The notes under the pieces: generated by a model
Told to the model about the DNA's origin: nothing
The model's database searches: none
The model's input: the letters and a program-made list of their open reading frames with translations, nothing else
Shown: piece by piece, positions 53,434 through 62,487 of the stretch
Layout: each line of letters opens with the position of its first letter
How positions within the stretch are numbered: the stretch's first letter is position 1
NCBI GenBank assembly: GCA_963765785.1
Contig: CAVXXW010000016.1
Span: forward strand, 1 to 64,000
Source: AC-32 sp963765785
GTDB taxonomy: Bacteria > Actinomycetota > Thermoleophilia > Gaiellales > Gaiellaceae
Reading direction: 5' to 3'
Length of the DNA stretch: 64,000 nt
Position numbers and translations under genes: made by a program

Positions 53434-54271
53434 ATGGGGCGCGTTCTCCTTGCCTGCTGCGCGGTCGCGCTCCTCGCCGGGTGCTCGTCGTCGTCGGGCG
53501 TGAACGCGCCGACGATCGCGCCCGCGCAGACGTATCAGTTCACCGGCTTTGCGCCCCTGCGAGTCGCGCGGCCGGGCCCCGCGCGCATCACGTTCACCAT
53601 CCGCCAGCCCGACGGGACGCCGTTGACGAACTACAAGCGCGGAGCCGGCCCGCACACCGGCGTCCACCTGATCGTCGTGAAGCGCGACCTGAGCACGATC
53701 ATCCACAAGCACCCGCCGATCGGCGCCGACGGGACGATCTCCGAGACGATCGTCTTCCCCTCCCCCGGCCCCTACCGCGTGCTGGTCGACGCCTACCCTG
53801 GCGCGAAGGGCGCGCCGCGCAACTTCCAGCTGCACGAGGACGTCCGCGTCGGCGGCGCCTACAGGCCGCGGCCCCTGCCGCCGTTCGAGCCGGTCCAGAA
53901 CGTTGCGGGCTACCGGATCGCGCTGCAGGCGCCGAAGCAGCTCCACGCGATCCAGCCGGCGATCATGACCGCGACGGTGACCGACCCGGCTGGAAAGCCA
54001 GTCGTCTTCAAGCCGTGGTTCGGCGCGCTCGCACACGCCGTCTTCTTCCGCGCCGGCTCGCTCGACTACTTCCACACGCACGTCTGCGGGCCCTCGACGC
54101 CCGGCTGCACGAGCGTGCTCGGCGCAACCACCGTCACCGGCAAGCCGGCCGGGCCGGGCAAGCTCCACGTCGGTGTCCTGCTCCCGATCGGCAGGGACCT
54201 GGCGCCTCTTCCTCCAGTTCCGTGACCGCGGCCGCATCGTCACGGCACCCTTTACGCTGCGGGTGAGATGA
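53434..54271 (+). CDS. His-rich lipoprotein, copper context, one frameshift
   Basis: About 278 residues. Lipobox LLAGCSSSS. His-rich exported domain: PHTGVHLIVVKRDLSTIIHK and ALAHAVFFRAGSLDYFHTHV, suggesting copper binding. Near 54190 a one-base shift is needed: the shifted frame gives GTWRLFLQFRDRGRIVTAPF and ends at TGA 54271, overlapping the next ATG (ATGA), whereas the unshifted frame ends early at 54225 without family-like sequence. Function inferred from the CopC/YcnI/CtaG neighbours. Confidence 0.65.
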
Positions 54272-54912
54272 AGGCACGCCTCGCGCTCTTCGCCGGGACG
54301 GTCGCACTGCTCGTGCTGGTCGCCCGCTGGCTCGCGTACGCGCTGGCGCCGAGCCCGCTCGCGCGTCGTGCTCGAGCACCAGGCCGGCGGCCCGAGCATG
54401 GTCACCGTGACGCTCGTCTCGCTCGGCGTTGCGGCGGTGGGCTCGACGGCCGTCGTCTGGCTCGCTGCGCTCGGCGTGCGCGAGCGCGCGCGCCTGCGGC
54501 CCGAGCGGATCGCGCCGAGCCTGCGGCTGCGGCGGATGGCGGTGCGGGCGGCAGCCCTCTACGTGACGAGCTGCTTCTCGTTCGCGACGTTCGAGTCGTA
54601 CCTGCACTGGCGCGCCGGGCTCGGCTTCCACGGGCTCTCATGCCTCGTCGGCCCTGTGCACCGCAACGCGCTGCCGCTGCTCGCCGCGCTGGCGCTGCTC
54701 GCCGCAGCGCTCGCGGAGGCGGCCGGGCACCTGCTCGCATGGGCGCGCGCGGTCGCCCGCGAGCTCAAGCGCCGCCGGCTCGCGCCCGTGGCATTCGTTC
54801 GCTTCGCCCCGCTTCTCTCGCTCGCCCCGGCGCTCATGCCGGTGCGCGACGCGGTCCCGCGGGCCGCCGCTCCCGGCCTGACCGGGACATCGAAGCGAAA
54901 GGAGACACATGA
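54268..54912 (+). CDS. membrane protein in copper operon, frameshifted
   Basis: ATG 54268 begins MKARLALFAGTVALLVLVAR; near 54385 the frame must shift to continue LEHQAGGPSMVTVTLVSLGV, then TSCFSFATFESYLHWRAGLG (His/Trp) and NALPLLAALALLAAALAEAA. About four membrane segments. An ATGA overlap with the next gene at 54909-54912 implies a second shift near the end. Perhaps a copper-operon membrane protein; no named family. Indel error or decay. Confidence 0.55.
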   Translation: MKARLALFAGTVALLVLVARWLAYALAPSPLARRARAPGRRPEHGHRDARLARRCGGGLDGRRLARCARRARARAPAARADRAEPAAAADGGAGGSPLRDELLLVRDVRVVPALARRARLPRALMPRRPCAPQRAAAARRAGAARRSARGGGRAPARMGARGRPRAQAPPARARGIRSLRPASLARPGAHAGARRGPAGRRSRPDRDIEAKGDT

Positions 54913-55481
54913 AGCTCGTGCTGGCGGCCGCAGCGGCGGCCGCGACCACGCTCGTCTTCGCGAGTGCCGCGTCGGCGCACGCGATCCTGAGCCCACCCGT
55001 CGCGAAAGCGAAGGTGCTGCAGGTATTCACGCTCTCCGTCCCGACCGAGGAGGCGGGCGCGACCACCACCGAGATCGAGCTGACAGTCCCGAGCGGGCTC
55101 TCGATCGACTCCTTCGCGCCCGCGCCCGGCTGGAAGCGAAGCGAGCAGGCGACCGGCTCCGGCGAGTCGCAGGTGATCCAGAAGGTGACGTGGACCGGCG
55201 GCAAGGTGCCGACCGGAGAGGACGCCGTCTTCCAGTTCAACGGCACCATCACGTCGGCCAAGACGATCGTCGCGCAGGTGCGGCAGACGTACTCGAGCGG
55301 CAAGATCGTCGACTGGAGCGGCCCCGAGAGCTCCGACACACCGGCGCCGCGAATCGAGGGCGTCTCCAACCTCGGCGGCAGCTCGACCTCGACCCTGACG
55401 ATCGTGGCGCTGATCGTCGGCGCGATCGGCGTCGTACTAGGGATAGTCGCCCTCACGACGAGAGGACGGCCGATGACGTGA
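54909..55481 (+). CDS. YcnI-like (DUF1775) copper-associated protein
   Basis: 190 residues, SD AAAGGAGA before ATG 54909. Signal peptide then mature N-terminus HAILSPPVAKAKVLQVFTLS, with the His that binds Cu(II) in YcnI proteins. Conserved PAPGWKRSEQ, GGKVPTGEDAVFQFNGTI and VDWSGPESSDTPAPRIE near the end, and a C-terminal anchor (TIVALIVGAIGVVLGIVAL). Copper chaperone-like, outside the membrane. Stop overlaps the CopC-CopD start. Confidence 0.85.
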   Translation: MKLVLAAAAAAATTLVFASAASAHAILSPPVAKAKVLQVFTLSVPTEEAGATTTEIELTVPSGLSIDSFAPAPGWKRSEQATGSGESQVIQKVTWTGGKVPTGEDAVFQFNGTITSAKTIVAQVRQTYSSGKIVDWSGPESSDTPAPRIEGVSNLGGSSTSTLTIVALIVGAIGVVLGIVALTTRGRPMT

Positions 55482-57181
55482 GGCGGGCCTGGCTCGTCGG
55501 AGCGGTGGCGGTAGCGGCGCTCGCCCTGCCTGCCTCTGCCTGGGCGCACGCCGCGCTCCTGCAGACGGTTCCGGTCGCGAGCGGGACGGTGAACGCCGCG
55601 CCGCCGGAGGTCCGGCTGACCTACAGCGAGCCGATCGCGCCGAAGTTCGCGATCGTCTCCGTCACCGACGCAGCGGGCCGGCAGGTGACGAGTGGCGCGC
55701 CCGGTTCGGCACCGGGCGCGCCGCAGACGCTGGTGACGCCGTTGAAGCACGTGCCGGAGGGGTGGTACCTCGTCTTCTGGCGCGTGATCTCGGCCGACGG
55801 CCACCCCGTACGCGGCGCGTTCACCTTCGCGGTCGGGCCCAACCCGGGGCCGCCGCCGCAGTTCCGCGTGCCGTCGCTGAGCGAGACGGCGACGACGACC
55901 CAGCTGCTGATCGGGCGCTGGGCGATGTTCCTCTCGCTGCTGACGGCGCTCGGGCTCTTCACGCTCCGGATGCTGATCGCGCGGCCGGTGGTGCGCGTCG
56001 TCCGAGGGAGCTCGCTGCGCTCGCTCGAACTCGCCTTCTTCGTCGCGGTCGGCGTTGCGCTCGTCGCGATCCCGGTCTACGTCCTGCTGGCGACGGCGCA
56101 GTTCACGCTGCGCTCGGTGTGGGATCTCGGCGCAATCGTGCCGGTGGCGCGCGACTCCGATTTCGGGCGAGACTACCTCGACCTCGAGGTCGTGCTCTGG
56201 CTCTTCGCTGTCGCAGCGGGCATCGCGCTCTGGCTCGACCGGCCCGACCGGCAGCAGCGCTCGGTGGTCGAGTTGATCGCGCTGCCCTCGGCGCTTGCGG
56301 CAGCGATCGGCGCGCTCTTCCTCCCTGCCCTCGCCGGCCACGCAGGCCAGAAGGCGCCGCGCGGGCTCTCGCTGCCGCTCGACGTCGGGCACCTCGCGGC
56401 CGTCTCGATCTGGCTCGGCGGCCTGATCGGGCTCGTCGTCTTCTGGCTCTCAGTCGGCGCGCGCGCCCGCTCGGCGGCGCTCGCCTACGTCGTGCCGCGC
56501 TTCTCGGCCGTCGCCTTCTGCTCGGTAGTGCTGCTGATCGGCACCGGGATCGGACAGTCGCTCGAGGAGTTTCCGACGCTCGCGAGCCTCTGGAGCACCT
56601 CGTACGGCCAGGCACTGCTCTGGAAGATCGGCCTCCTGAGCGCGGCGCTCCTGCTCGCCGCTGTGAACCTCGCGCGCACGAAGCCGCGGCTGCAGGCCAA
56701 CGACGCCTCCGCGCCGCGGCTGCTGCGGCGCCTCGTCCAGGGCGAGATCATCTTCGTCGTCGCCGCGCTCTTTGCGGCCGCCGTACTCTCGAGCCTGGCG
56801 CCGCCCTCGAGCGCGCTGGCCAAGGTTCAGAACGTCGCCGCCCGCGTCGGGCCCGGTCCGGTCTCGACGGTCGTCACCAAGCAGCCGTACAAGGTGCAGG
56901 TGCGCGTGACGCCGAACCGGGCCGCGGTGCCGAACACGTTCCAGGTCGCGCTCACGCGCAACGGCAAGCCCGTGCCGGGCGCCGAGGTGATCACGAAGTT
57001 CGACATGCTCGACATGGAGATGGGCGAGCAGAGCTACAAGTTCAAGGAACTGCGGCCGGGCGTCTTCTCGAAGGCGGCGCCGGCGCTCGTGATGGTCGGG
57101 CACTGGGGCCTCGTCTTCGAGGTGACGCCGCCGAAGGGGAAGCCGTTCGTCGTCACCCTCGTCGACAAGGCGGGCGGATGA
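55478..57181 (+). CDS. CopC-CopD fusion with C-terminal FixH/YtkA-like domain
   Basis: 567 residues from GTG 55478 (GTGA overlap). Signal peptide, CopC domain starting HAALLQTVPVASGTVNAAPP with a second copper His in ISADGHPVRGAFTFAVG; then about eight CopD membrane helices with LSLPLDVGHLAAVSIWLGGL (conserved His). The last 120 residues (KVQVRVTPNRAAVPNTFQVA, FDMLDMEMGEQSYKFKELRP) form a FixH/YtkA-like exported domain containing Met/Asp. Copper uptake for oxidase assembly is the likely role. Confidence 0.87.
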   Translation: MRRAWLVGAVAVAALALPASAWAHAALLQTVPVASGTVNAAPPEVRLTYSEPIAPKFAIVSVTDAAGRQVTSGAPGSAPGAPQTLVTPLKHVPEGWYLVFWRVISADGHPVRGAFTFAVGPNPGPPPQFRVPSLSETATTTQLLIGRWAMFLSLLTALGLFTLRMLIARPVVRVVRGSSLRSLELAFFVAVGVALVAIPVYVLLATAQFTLRSVWDLGAIVPVARDSDFGRDYLDLEVVLWLFAVAAGIALWLDRPDRQQRSVVELIALPSALAAAIGALFLPALAGHAGQKAPRGLSLPLDVGHLAAVSIWLGGLIGLVVFWLSVGARARSAALAYVVPRFSAVAFCSVVLLIGTGIGQSLEEFPTLASLWSTSYGQALLWKIGLLSAALLLAAVNLARTKPRLQANDASAPRLLRRLVQGEIIFVVAALFAAAVLSSLAPPSSALAKVQNVAARVGPGPVSTVVTKQPYKVQVRVTPNRAAVPNTFQVALTRNGKPVPGAEVITKFDMLDMEMGEQSYKFKELRPGVFSKAAPALVMVGHWGLVFEVTPPKGKPFVVTLVDKAGG

Positions 57182-57270
57182 GGGCCCGCGTCCTGTTCGC
57201 GTTCGTGGCGCTCGCCGCGGCCGCCGCCGCGTGGGTGATCGTACTCGACGCGCTTCGTCGGACGGTCTAG
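57178..57270 (+). CDS. 30-aa single-helix membrane peptide
   Basis: ATG 57178 overlaps the CopC-CopD stop (ATGA) and its stop overlaps the next GTG. Product MRARVLFAFVALAAAAAAWV then IVLDALRRTV: one membrane helix with a basic tail. Both junctions and composition support a real gene. It may assist the copper transporter (inference). Confidence 0.6.
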   Translation: MRARVLFAFVALAAAAAAWVIVLDALRRTV

Positions 57271-58247
57271 TGCGCCGGGCCGCGATCTCAGCGGCTGTCA
57301 TCGCCGGGTCGCTGGCGGTTCCGGGGACCGCCGCCGCCCACCAGCGGACTGGTCGTGTCGCCGTCGACTACGAGGCGACGGTGACGCCGCTTCGGCCCCC
57401 GCTGGCACAGGCCGTCTCGGTCCGCATCTACCGCGCAGACCTCGCGCTCAGGCTCAAGGCGCTCGGCAGCCATCGAGTGGTCGTGCTCGGCTACACCGGG
57501 GAGCCCTTCCTGCGGCTCGGTGCCGACGGCACGTTCGCTAATCGCAGCTCGCTGACGGCCGCCGGGCTCGGACTGGTCAAGCCGGGCTCGGCCGCCGGCT
57601 GGCACCTCGTCTCAACAGCACCGCGGTTGATCTGGCACGACGCACGCCTGCGCGGCCTGCACACCGGGGTGCACGAGCGTCGCTGGACGGTCCCGGTGCT
57701 CGTGGACGGCTCGCGCGCCGAGCTCAGCGGCCAGCTCATCCGCGTCCCTGCGCCACCGGCTTGGCCCTGGCTGGCGATCGCCGCAGTGTTCGCCGCGGCA
57801 ACCGCACTTCTCCTGGCGCTTCGCCGGCCGGCCCTCCTGCGCATGGCGGCTACCGGCCTCGGGTGGGTATCTGGGATCGCAACGATTGTGATCGCAAGCG
57901 GCTTGGCAGCCGCGCAGACGGGGACCGAAGGCACGTGGGTCGAAGCTACGAACGAGATCCTGTTCGCGCTCGTCGGAATCGCGGTCCTCATTCGCGGCTC
58001 CCGACACGCACGGGCCCTGGCAGGTGGGGCGCTCGGTCTCCTGGCGCTCGCGGTCGGGGTGGCGAGCCTGCCGGTCCTGCTGCACGGCGTCGTCCTGTCC
58101 GCCTTGCCGGCAGGGATCGCGCGAACGGCGGTCGCCCTCGCGGTGTCCGCAGGCGCCGCCGGCACCCTGGTCGGGCTCGTCGTGCTCGTCGATGTGCTCG
58201 AGCACTACGAGGAGCCGTCTTCGGTCGAACGCTACCTCCAGCGGTAG
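57270..58247 (+). CDS. exported membrane protein, end of copper operon
   Basis: 325 residues from GTG 57270. Signal AAISAAVIAGSLAVPGTAAA, a soluble exported domain (RTGRVAVDYEATVTPLRPPL, RVVVLGYTGEPFLRLGADGT, WHDARLRGLHTGVHERRWTV), then about five C-terminal membrane helices. No named family recognised, but this domain order recurs beside copC/copD genes in actinobacteria to my knowledge. Last gene of the plus-strand block; its neighbour at 58254 is convergent. Confidence 0.65.
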   Translation: MRRAAISAAVIAGSLAVPGTAAAHQRTGRVAVDYEATVTPLRPPLAQAVSVRIYRADLALRLKALGSHRVVVLGYTGEPFLRLGADGTFANRSSLTAAGLGLVKPGSAAGWHLVSTAPRLIWHDARLRGLHTGVHERRWTVPVLVDGSRAELSGQLIRVPAPPAWPWLAIAAVFAAATALLLALRRPALLRMAATGLGWVSGIATIVIASGLAAAQTGTEGTWVEATNEILFALVGIAVLIRGSRHARALAGGALGLLALAVGVASLPVLLHGVVLSALPAGIARTAVALAVSAGAAGTLVGLVVLVDVLEHYEEPSSVERYLQR

Positions 58248-58253
58248 CCGCAG

Positions 58254-58556
58254 CTAGCCAGGCGGCCAGTGGGCGCGCGCGTCGAGACGGATCGTCCAGG
58301 AGTCGATCGAGTCGACCACCAAATGGCTCCCGCTCCACGGGTCCAGCGCGAAATGCCGGCGGACCTCGTCTTCCGACGACGCCTCCACCGCGTGCGCCGT
58401 CCGCACCTCGTCGCCGAGCACCCCGCCGAGGACGATGAAGCCGTCGTCGACGAGCCCGTCCATGAAGGCGGCGTGCTCGAGCCAGCCGGACTGCTCCTCG
58501 AGCGGCTTCGAATGGTCGTACTCGGGGCCGGACCGGCGCAGGACGACGAGGAACAT
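58254..58556 (-). CDS. YCII-related protein
   Basis: 100 residues: MFLVVLRRSGPEYDHSKPLE, EQSGWLEHAAFMDGLVDDGF, and VLGGVLGDEVRTAHAVEASS. The YCII fold with conserved His in LEHAAFM and Asp in GFIVLGG context. ATG overlaps the stop of the lipoprotein gene. Enzyme-like but without assigned reaction in most members. Confidence 0.75.
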   Translation of the reverse strand: MFLVVLRRSGPEYDHSKPLEEQSGWLEHAAFMDGLVDDGFIVLGGVLGDEVRTAHAVEASSEDEVRRHFALDPWSGSHLVVDSIDSWTIRLDARAHWPPG

Positions 58557-59428
58557 CACTTCGGCGGCGCGATCGTCAGCGGCTGGTCGAACGCGATGTA
58601 GCGGTGGAACATGAAGTGCGCCGCCGCAGTCATGCGCAGCTGCAGCGGCCGGTAGGTCTGCCTGTCGATCCAGGTCGTGAACCAGGCCGGCGTGGTCGGG
58701 TTCGCGAAGGAGACGATCCACACGGGCCTGCCCCGCACGTTGCCCTTGCCGAGCACGTAGGCGTTCGTGGCCACCGAGCCCCAGGCAGGCTGGGGCACCC
58801 GCAGCGCAGGCAGCTGCTGGGACCGCCGCCACGGCGCGCCAGTGTGATCGCGGTCCCAGCGGCGCGTGCCGAGGATGACCGCATCGGCGCCGCCCTTGAT
58901 CCGGTACTCGACCTCGTTGGGCGCCTTCAGGCTCCAGGTCGTGAGCAGCCCACCGCTCGGCCGGGAGCGCAGCGCCTCTGTGTAGACGAGGCTGCGGAGG
59001 CCGCGCGTGGCCTTCGCGGCGCGGGTGACGATCGCTGCACCGGGGCGCGGCCGCGCCGGCAGCGAGAAGACGACCGGCGGGCTGCCGTTCAGGCGCACCA
59101 CAACGCGAGAAGCCGCTGGAGCCGCGGCCGAGTAGCAGCCGAGCCCGCACGGCTTCGCAGGAATCGTCCGGGGCCCGGCCACGAAGGAGACCTTCAGGCC
59201 CGACTGCGGCCCGCCCTCGGGGGAGAGTACGGTCGCCGTCAGCTTCCCTTTCCCGACCGCGAGCGCGACCGCGCGGGCCCCGGACTCGCCGGCCAGCACA
59301 AGCGCCCCGCGCGGGGGTGGCGGAGGATTCTGCACCGTCACTTGCAGCGAGCGCTGCGAGACGGCCGGCCCATTCGAGCACCCGGTTGCCGCCACGCAGA
59401 ACGTGAGCAGGAGCGCTTTTCGCCGCAT
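58556..59428 (-). CDS. lipoprotein of unknown function
   Basis: About 290 residues. ATG 59428 chosen for a clean signal, MRRKALLLTFCVAATGCSNG with lipobox ATGC. The exported domain has a Pro-rich linker (QNPPPPPRGALVLAGESG) and a C-terminal part, AYVLGKGNVRGRPVWIVSFA with WFTTWIDRQTYRPLQLRMTA, resembling LolA-like/outer lipoprotein domains. Overlaps the YCII gene by 1-4 bases. Confidence 0.65.
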   Translation of the reverse strand: MRRKALLLTFCVAATGCSNGPAVSQRSLQVTVQNPPPPPRGALVLAGESGARAVALAVGKGKLTATVLSPEGGPQSGLKVSFVAGPRTIPAKPCGLGCYSAAAPAASRVVVRLNGSPPVVFSLPARPRPGAAIVTRAAKATRGLRSLVYTEALRSRPSGGLLTTWSLKAPNEVEYRIKGGADAVILGTRRWDRDHTGAPWRRSQQLPALRVPQPAWGSVATNAYVLGKGNVRGRPVWIVSFANPTTPAWFTTWIDRQTYRPLQLRMTAAAHFMFHRYIAFDQPLTIAPPK

Positions 59429-59533
59429 CACCGCGTGACGCAAGCTACCGGCGAATCACCCCGCCGGGGGAGGCAGAACGTACGCCGCCGACCCATATGA
59501 AGAGGGCGGCCCTCTGCGGAAGTGGGGATCTCG

Positions 59534-61099
59534 ATGCGGCGAAAACTCAGACGGTTCTCGAGCCTCGGCGTTCCTGTCGCCATCCTGGCGGCGATCGCGA
59601 CCGCGAGCGCCGACGCGCGCGCGACCGTCCACTACGCCAAGGTAGCGGCACCCCTAGCGGCCGCGGCGCGGCGCTCGGCTCCCCAGAAGCCTCTGCACGT
59701 GATCATCAGCGGGCCGTCGGCGGCAGCCGCGGCGGGCCGGTACGGCACGAAGGTCAGGCGCCTCGGCTTCGGCGGCGCCGTGGCCGCGAGCGTTCCCGCC
59801 GGCCGGCTCGCCGCGCTGAAGTCGGATCGGGGCGTCTCGCTCATCTCGCTCGACTCGTCGGTGAGCTTCACCGCCGTCGGCGCCGTCTCGGCCTCGTCGC
59901 TCGCGACGATCTTCCCTGGTCGGGACTCGGCTGCGAACGCGTGGTCGGCCGGCGCCACCGGGCGCGGCGTCGGCATCGCGGTGATCGACAGCGGCGTCAC
60001 GCCCTCCGACGCGTTCGGCTCGCGGCTCGTGCAGGTGGCGCTCGACGGGCAGACGGGCTCGCTGGACGACACGGTCGGCCACGGCACCCTCGTCGCCGGC
60101 GTCGCCGCCGGGTACAGCCCCGACGGCCGCTTCATCGGGATCGCGCCCGGCGCGACGGTCTATGCCCTGAACATCAACCGCCCCACGGGCGTCCGGACGA
60201 GCGACGTGATCACGGCGCTCAAGTGGATCTTCGACAACGCCCACGCCTACAACATCCGGGTCGTCAACCTCTCGCTGACCGAGGACGTACCGAGCTCGTA
60301 CAAGGACAGCGCGCTCGACCTCGCCGTGGAGCGGCTCTGGGCAAGCGGCGTCTTCGTCTCCGTCGCAGCGGGCAACCGCGGCACTGCGGCCGGCGCGACC
60401 GACTACGCGCCGGCCAACGACCCGCTCGCCTTCACGGTCGGCGCCTTCGACACGATGAACACCCGTGGGCCCGGTGACGACACGCTGGCTCCGTGGAGCT
60501 CAGGCGGCAAGACGATCGACGGGTTCATGAAGCCGGACCTCGTCGCCCCCGGCCGGCACATTGCGGGCCCGCTGCCCGCGAGCACGGCGTTTGACGCACA
60601 AGCGCCCGCCGCGAACCGCGTGGCGAGCGGCTACGCAGAGATCAACGGCACGTCGTTTGCCGCGCCCCAGGTCGCGGGTGCGGCCGCGATCATCTTCCAG
60701 TGGCATCCCGACTGGAGCCCGGACAACGTCAAGTGGGCGTTAATCGCGAAGCAGGGCGCCAAGCCGAGGAACTCGAAGATCGGCGCACTCAGCCTCAGCT
60801 CGTCGTACAACGTCGCCGGCACGCCCGGCCGTGCGAACCAGGGCGTCCCGGCGCTCGTCTGCGCGCCCGGCGCGAGCTGCCTGACCGGGTCGACGGTGGC
60901 GTCGGACTGGGACTCCTCGAGCTGGAGCTCCTCCAGCTGGAGCTCTTCTAGCTGGAGCAGCTCATCGTGGAGCTCCTCGAGCTGGAGCGCGTACGCCGAC
61001 TGGACGTCCTCCAGCTGGAGCTCCTCGAGCTGGAGCTCCTCCAGCTGGAGCTCGACCTCGTGGTCGAGCTCGCCTGACGATTTCGACGCCTGGGGCTAG
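59534..61099 (+). CDS. S8 subtilisin-like serine protease with Ser/Trp repeat tail
   Basis: 521 residues. Signal peptide, an I9-like propeptide region (KPLHVIISGPSAAAAAGRYG), and the catalytic triad: Asp in GIAVIDSGVTPSD, His in VGHGTLVAGVAAG, Ser in INGTSFAAPQVAGAAAI. After the catalytic domain come about 60 residues of SSSSW-type pentapeptide repeats (WSSSSWSSSSW pattern, interrupted by AYADWT) ending DDFDAWG. Secreted protease; the tail may bind the cell surface or matrix (inference). Its stop overlaps the HD-GYP gene start. Confidence 0.88.
   Translation: MRRKLRRFSSLGVPVAILAAIATASADARATVHYAKVAAPLAAAARRSAPQKPLHVIISGPSAAAAAGRYGTKVRRLGFGGAVAASVPAGRLAALKSDRGVSLISLDSSVSFTAVGAVSASSLATIFPGRDSAANAWSAGATGRGVGIAVIDSGVTPSDAFGSRLVQVALDGQTGSLDDTVGHGTLVAGVAAGYSPDGRFIGIAPGATVYALNINRPTGVRTSDVITALKWIFDNAHAYNIRVVNLSLTEDVPSSYKDSALDLAVERLWASGVFVSVAAGNRGTAAGATDYAPANDPLAFTVGAFDTMNTRGPGDDTLAPWSSGGKTIDGFMKPDLVAPGRHIAGPLPASTAFDAQAPAANRVASGYAEINGTSFAAPQVAGAAAIIFQWHPDWSPDNVKWALIAKQGAKPRNSKIGALSLSSSYNVAGTPGRANQGVPALVCAPGASCLTGSTVASDWDSSSWSSSSWSSSSWSSSSWSSSSWSAYADWTSSSWSSSSWSSSSWSSTSWSSSPDDFDAWG
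60900..61090 (+). repeat. 15-bp tandem repeats encoding SSSSW
   Basis: Repeats of AGCTCCTCCAGCTGG-like 15-mers encode the protease tail. Units vary at third codon positions but keep TGGAGC, so they are constrained at protein level. Not a CRISPR: no spacers. Confidence 0.85.
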
Positions 61100-62487
61100 T
61101 GCTCCGCGCGGCCGCACCTCTCGGCGTCGAGGTCGATGCGGGAGCGCTCGACCAGCGCGTCGCCGCGCTGATCGCCGCGCTCGGGACGCTCGCCTCCGCG
61201 GCGATCGTCGCGGACGGCGGTGAGCTGCACGCGGCGCTGACCGGCACCCCCGGGCGCGTCGCGACGATCGTCCTGCTGACGCTCGGCCTGCAGCTGTCCT
61301 CGATCCGCGTCTACGGCCGCGGCAGCGTCGGCGTCGCCGCGATCGGGATCCTTGCGGGCGTCTACCTCCTGCCGCTCGCACCGGCGATGGCGATCGCGGC
61401 CTTTGCGGCCGCTGCGCAGTGGCTGCGCACCCGCCCCAAGCTCTACAAGGGCGCGTTCGACGTCTCGAACTACGCCGTGTCCGCCGGCGCCGCGTCACTG
61501 GCCTTCTACGCCTTCGGTCCCTGGCGCACGGCGGGTGCGATCGTCGCCGGCCTCGTCTACGTGATCGTCAACAACGGCCTGCTGAGCCTGGCTATGAGCC
61601 TCGACGAGCGGTTGTCGTGGCGAAAGGTCTGGCTCGAGCGCTTCCACTGGGCGCGCTTCCACTTCGTCCTCTTCGGCCCGCTTGCGCTGGCGGCGACGGT
61701 CGCCTACCGGGAGATCGGGCTGCTCGGCCTGGTCGCGTTCACCCTGCCGCCCGCGCTGATGATCCTCTCGGTGCGCCAGTACCTCGAGCGTACGGCTGCC
61801 GCGGTCGAGGAGATTCGGGACGCGAACACGAAGCTCCGCCGGGCGCACCGCGACACGATCGCCGCGCTCTCTCGCAGCATGGAGGCCAAGGACGTCTACA
61901 CGGGCGGCCACACCGAGCGCGTCGCGGCAGTCGGGGTCGGGCTCGCGCGCCGGCTCGGCTTCGAGCACGACGAGCTCGAGGCGATCGAAATCGGGGCGCT
62001 CCTTCACGACATCGGCAAGATCGGCGTCCCCGAGTCGATCCTGCGCAAGGACGGCCCGCTCGACGAGGAGGAGTGGGTCATCATCCGCTCCCATCCGCTG
62101 ATCTCCGACTACATCCTCGCGGAGCTCGATCTCGACCCGATCGTCCGCCAGTGCGCGCGCTCGAGCCACGAGCGCATCGACGGCACTGGCTATCCCGACG
62201 CCCTCGCGGGCGACGACATCCCGCTCCCTGCGCGGATCGTCTTCGTCGCGGATGCGCTAGACGCGCTCACGAGCGACCGCCCCTACCGCTCGGGCCGACC
62301 GCTGATCGCGGCGCTTGCCGAGATCGAGCGCAACGCCGGCACCCAGTTCTGCCCGAAGGTCGTCGCGGCGCTGCGCGAGCTCTGGCGCACCGAGCCGCGC
62401 CTGCTCACGACGGGACTGCCGCAAGAAGAGGAAGCAGCGCCCCCGGCGCGCCTCCACTTCAAGGAAGCAAGGGAACGGCCCGCGTAA
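61099..62487 (+). CDS. membrane HD-GYP phosphodiesterase
   Basis: 462 residues from GTG 61099. N-terminal half with about six membrane helices (VATIVLLTLGLQLSSIRVYG, IVAGLVYVIVNNGLLSLAMS); C-terminal HD-GYP with GGHTERVAAVGVGLARRLG, the HD pair IGALLHDIGKIGVPESILRK and SSHERIDGTGYPDALAGDDI, plus IVFVADALDALTSDRPYR. Predicted c-di-GMP hydrolase. Starts within the stop codon region of the protease gene (TAGTG), implying coupling. Confidence 0.88.
   Translation: MLRAAAPLGVEVDAGALDQRVAALIAALGTLASAAIVADGGELHAALTGTPGRVATIVLLTLGLQLSSIRVYGRGSVGVAAIGILAGVYLLPLAPAMAIAAFAAAAQWLRTRPKLYKGAFDVSNYAVSAGAASLAFYAFGPWRTAGAIVAGLVYVIVNNGLLSLAMSLDERLSWRKVWLERFHWARFHFVLFGPLALAATVAYREIGLLGLVAFTLPPALMILSVRQYLERTAAAVEEIRDANTKLRRAHRDTIAALSRSMEAKDVYTGGHTERVAAVGVGLARRLGFEHDELEAIEIGALLHDIGKIGVPESILRKDGPLDEEEWVIIRSHPLISDYILAELDLDPIVRQCARSSHERIDGTGYPDALAGDDIPLPARIVFVADALDALTSDRPYRSGRPLIAALAEIERNAGTQFCPKVVAALRELWRTEPRLLTTGLPQEEEAAPPARLHFKEARERPA

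Noticed and set aside
54368..57181. Single 937-aa plus-strand frame
   Set aside because: Accidentally open through the YcnI-like gene in a shadow frame; it joins the membrane protein and CopC-CopD, whose true start is GTG 55478.
60900..61090. CRISPR-like periodic repeats
   Set aside because: Fifteen-base units without spacers, in frame inside a protease gene; protein repeats.
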